This document shows positions 8,525-10,592 of a stretch of 10,592 bases of DNA, piece after piece (the stretch's first letter is position 1; every line of letters starts with the position of its first letter). The DNA is from Asterionellopsis glacialis. Taxonomy: Eukaryota > Bacillariophyta > Plagiogrammaphyceae > Rhaphoneidales > Asterionellopsidaceae. The stretch is taken from contig WKLE02002424.1 in NCBI GenBank assembly GCA_014885115.2, forward strand, positions 1-10,592. The letters are read 5' to 3'. Below the pieces are notes generated by a model. It saw nothing but the letters and a program-made list of their open reading frames with translations, was not told the origin of the DNA and made no database searches. The position numbers and the translations under genes are program-made.

Positions 8525-9287
8525 ACTGTGCTTTATACATTGCTTTACCTGCAAGTGGCTACCCATTGGAGCCAGGACCAAGTTTTATCAAAAACATCAG
8601 AACGCTAAATGTGTAAGCTGTAACTCCAAATATGATGAGTCCTGCGTCCACATCTTTCAATGTCCAAATCCACGCAGGAGAACACATCTTATCACTCAAG
8701 TGACAAGTCTTATGACAACCTTAACCAAGAAACACACCTATCAACCTATCATAAAAATTCTGCAACAAAACATTATTCACCGGTCCAAAGGAGGGCCACA
8801 AAGTGAATTTCAACTTCCCACAAACCCTACAACCTATGACTACACCATACAATGCACTGTAAGAGAACAAACAACAATAGGATGGAACCAGGTCTTCAAA
8901 GGATGGTTATCTTTGAAGTGGGCTATAGCACAAGACAAATATTATGAAGAGAGAAGTAAAACAGACAAGCACATAAATAGGAAATATCACAACAAGATAG
9001 CATGGAGTAAAACAGTCACTCACGGATTACATGACATTGCCTTCAGTACTTGGAAATTCAGGAATAGAGATATGTATGGGCACAACAAGCAAGAGGAAGA
9101 AAGCATGGTTCTGGACAGAATGAAATCCAAAGTGAGAAGGGAATACAAAAGGAGACACACCTTTCTAGCCAAGATCCAATGGAGATATTTTATGAGATCA
9201 GTGCAAGATAGAGTGAATGACTCCATCCATATGTTACAGGCATGGTATGTAAATCTGAAAACAGCAATCATAGCCATGGAGGAATGA
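8523..9287 (+). pseudogene. Retrotransposon ORF2: C-terminal region with CCHC knuckle
   Basis: This frame is open from 8523 to the TGA at 9285-9287. After CKWLPIGARTKF comes a zinc knuckle C-x2-C-x9-H-x3-C (Cys 8610 and 8619, His 8649, Cys 8661), followed by CPNPRRR. CCHC knuckles near the C-terminus are typical of LINE ORF2 proteins. The tail is basic and aromatic (IGWNQVFKGWLSLKWAIAQ, FSTWKFRNRDMYG) and fits, as I recall, the C-terminus of the same algal family. It overlaps the preceding RT frame by two bases. In relatives I remember a long connection of a few hundred residues between the RT end and this WLPxGART block, so a deletion here is likely. Confidence 0.7.
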
Positions 9288-9467
9288 CCATATTCAGAAA
9301 CTGGGATTGGATAATGATCTTGGAAGCAGTCAACGTCTCTTTATATAAGGGAGACAGATTGAAAACAGTGTGCACCAATATTACCCATTAGACATGATTT
9401 TGGATGTCACCGGGCCGATTATTTTAGTAGCGTTAGGTAGTTTAATAACGGTTTGGAGTTTTTAATA
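9288..9467 (+). other. Retrotransposon 3' untranslated tail
   Basis: This 180-bp stretch lies between the ORF2 stop and the right target-site duplication. It has no open frame of note, no poly(A) and no simple-repeat tail. A TTTATATAAGG stretch occurs near 9340. In LINEs this region is recognised by the RT to start reverse transcription, but no structure stands out by eye. Confidence 0.5.
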
Positions 9468-9487
9468 TATAAGCAGAGACCTGTTAT
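9468..9487 (+). repeat. Target-site duplication, right copy (20 bp)
   Basis: It is identical to 3392-3411. The host gene resumes immediately after it, and the host frame on this side (ISRDLL then CLYC) matches the left side exactly. Confidence 0.9.
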
Positions 9488-9849
9488 GTTTGTATTGTAG
9501 AAAGCCACAACATGGTGCTTGTTACAGAAGAATGATATCTCAGGACAGAGTAGTAGCACAATGGGCCTATAAGTTTTCTGTTCAGTATGAAGACACACAT
9601 CCTTACTTGGTTGTATGCAAGAGATGTGATAAAAATTGTCTTGCACCCATGTGTTGCAATGCAAGAAAAGGTGGCGGATATCCCTGGGAATTTCCAGTGG
9701 TATGTTTTCAGTACCAACATTTTATTTGCACCAATGATGTATGTAAATGTGTTGAATGCAAAAATCCAGTACATCCACAATGTGCTAAATGGATATTTGA
9801 TGACAGAGAAACTACAAGCACTTCCCGTTTGCTATTGTGTTGGTCTTGT
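9487..9849 (+). other. Zinc-finger region (rest of PHD-like finger 1 plus a second Cys/His cluster)
   Basis: Finger 1 is completed only by adding CGSC at 3363-3374 on the other side of the retrotransposon, giving C-x2-C-x12-C-x2-C-x4-H-x2-C-x31-C-x2-C. Each spacing is within the PHD range. The second cluster has a clear latter half (C-x2-C-x4-H-x2-C-x18-C-x2-C), while its first Cys pair is unclear; candidates are CLAPMCC (9637-9657) and ICTNDVC (9724-9744). PHD fingers usually read histone tails, which would fit an acetyltransferase partner domain. Confidence 0.6.
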
Positions 9850-10592
9850 TCCATCCAAAAGGACCTTAATCTAAAAGATGAGAAGTATTATTCCAATGCA
9901 AATAGAAAAGTAACAGTTCTCTATAACTCTAGAAGAAAAGGAACTGGTGTTGATGCAAATGCTAAATTTAAGCAAATGCATGCTGTAGAGAAATTCTTCA
10001 AATTGTTGGATGAGACAGAAGAAACTTTCAAGTATATTTCAAGACGTGTCCCATTGATTGGTCCTGAAGAACTTCATCGACTTGTGGATATTCCAAACAA
10101 GTATTGTGATAACCCACAAACTGCTATGGTTGACAAATTATTAGCATCACCAAGTGCCAGTCATTATGCACCATCTCTCTTCACAAGTGATGGAACATAT
10201 CTAAATAGAAACACTTGGTTGAATGATGCCATACTTCAGTGTTATACATCTGTTCTCAATTCAATAACTTAAGTAACCAAGAGGTTCATTTTCTTAGGTC
10301 CTATTACATCTCATAGTTGGGATGATACTGTAATTGAACAAATTCTGTACAATTATTCTACAGAATATCAACGCAGTATTGAGTTTGGCCTTGCTTTACC
10401 AGATCCTTTAACATTTAACATTGATTATTGTCCAAGGAACAATAGAAGACATTGTGTATTAAAAGCAAATATTGGTGCATTAGTGGTCAATGTTTGAAAT
10501 ATTTGAATTGGGCTACAAAGCAGCATGCTTCCATCATTGTAAAGACATGCTTTGGTTTGGTGTCTACTGTTGGAAGGAAGGCACCAATGTAA
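9488..10592 (+). pseudogene. 3' part of the interrupted gene: PHD-like fingers and Ulp1-like protease start
   Basis: The frame is open from the duplication to TAA 10270-10272, then to TGA 10495-10497. First come the remaining cysteines of a C4HC3 PHD-like finger: CLYC (9487-9498), H at 9511, C at 9520 and CKRC (9616-9627). A second Cys/His cluster follows, ending CVEC-x4-H-x2-C (9748-9783) and CWSC (9838-9849). A helical linker (KFFKLLDETEETFKYISRR) leads to NRNTWLNDAILQCYTSVLNS (from 10204), the typical opening of the Ulp1/SENP (C48) protease fold. After the stop, FLGPITSHSWDD and YCPRNNRRHCVL (His at 10450) resemble the next Ulp1 blocks, with Cys where Trp usually follows the catalytic His. 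The catalytic Asp and Cys would lie further on; GQCLKYLNWATK (from 10485, another frame) may be a remnant. The gene probably continues past the window. Confidence 0.65.
10186..10592 (+). other. Ulp1-like cysteine protease domain, N-terminal part
   Basis: The opening is LFTSDGTYLNRNTWLNDAIL, where Trp 10216 and Asp 10225 match the WLND signature of C48 SUMO proteases and related transposon-borne proteases. The catalytic His candidate is codon 10450. TAA at 10270, TGA at 10495 and a frame change near 10475 make it inactive as read. The end of the domain lies outside the window. Confidence 0.5.

Larger units (their letters stand above)
3412..9467 (+). mobile_element. Non-LTR (LINE-type) retrotransposon, 6,056 bp, degenerate
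   Basis: The element is bounded by an exact 20-bp direct repeat, has no long terminal repeats, and carries the two-ORF layout of EEP-endonuclease LINEs. In order it has a 100-bp 5' leader, ORF1 (3512-5535), ORF2 (about 5660-9287) and a 180-bp 3' tail. It lies in the same orientation as the gene it interrupts. There is no poly(A) tail; the 3' end reads GGAGTTTTTAATA. The ORFs carry at least ten stops or frameshifts. The TSD length fits target-primed reverse transcription. The RT and ORF1 resemble, from memory, a family abundant in diatoms; I do not assign a named clade. Confidence 0.88.

Noticed and set aside
3392..9487. LTR retrotransposon interpretation
   Set aside because: The flanking direct repeat is only 20 bp and there is no integrase, RNase H or primer-binding site. 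The EEP endonuclease and CCHC-terminated ORF2 fit a non-LTR element.
1..10592. CRISPR arrays, tRNA or rRNA genes, and bacterial operon signals
   Set aside because: No regularly spaced repeats beyond the 22-bp trio and no cloverleaf-like sequence were seen; intron signals and domain types are eukaryotic.
1..10592. Terminal inverted repeats of a DNA transposon enclosing the whole window
   Set aside because: The start and end of the window show no visible complementarity; if such an element exists its ends are outside.

Overview
This is an AT-rich, intron-bearing eukaryotic window. The reverse-transcriptase family in its centre resembles non-LTR elements I associate with diatoms and related stramenopile algae, so a microalgal nuclear genome is my best guess. 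The species cannot be told from the sequence. No bacterial signals, tRNA or rRNA are visible. All supported features read on the + strand.

Layout. (1) Positions 1-180 hold a 22-bp tandem repeat (3 copies) and three inverted repeats or palindromes. (2) About 324-846 looks like part of a Gln-rich gene with a well-formed 178-bp intron (473-650) that itself contains a 17-bp-arm hairpin; an open frame continues weakly to 1123. (3) From 1368 to 3411 runs the decayed 5' part of a multidomain gene: a Lys/Glu-rich N-terminus, a GNAT-type acetyltransferase-like domain, an in-frame 87-bp tandem duplication, an acidic stretch, and the first Cys pair of a PHD-like zinc finger. (4) Positions 3412-9467 are a 6,056-bp non-LTR (LINE-type) retrotransposon. 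It is bounded by an exact 20-bp target-site duplication (3392-3411 and 9468-9487). It carries ORF1 (coiled-coil, gag-like) and ORF2 (EEP endonuclease, reverse transcriptase with YVDD, and a C-terminal CCHC knuckle). (5) From 9488 the interrupted gene resumes in exactly the right frame, with the remaining PHD cysteines, a second Cys/His cluster and the start of a Ulp1-like cysteine protease that runs to the window end.

The main result is a nested structure. Leaving out the element plus one duplication copy (6,076 bp) brings a C-x2-C-x12-C-x2-C-x4-H-x2-C-x31-C-x2-C finger together in one reading frame, so the insertion site lies inside the zinc finger. The host gene combines an acetyltransferase-like domain, zinc fingers and a SUMO-protease-like domain, which would suit a chromatin or SUMO-linked role, or a transposon passenger. 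That function is inference.

Both the host gene and the retrotransposon are pseudogenes here. The retrotransposon has at least ten frameshifts or stops and appears to lack a block between its RT and its CCHC region, yet its target-site duplications are identical.
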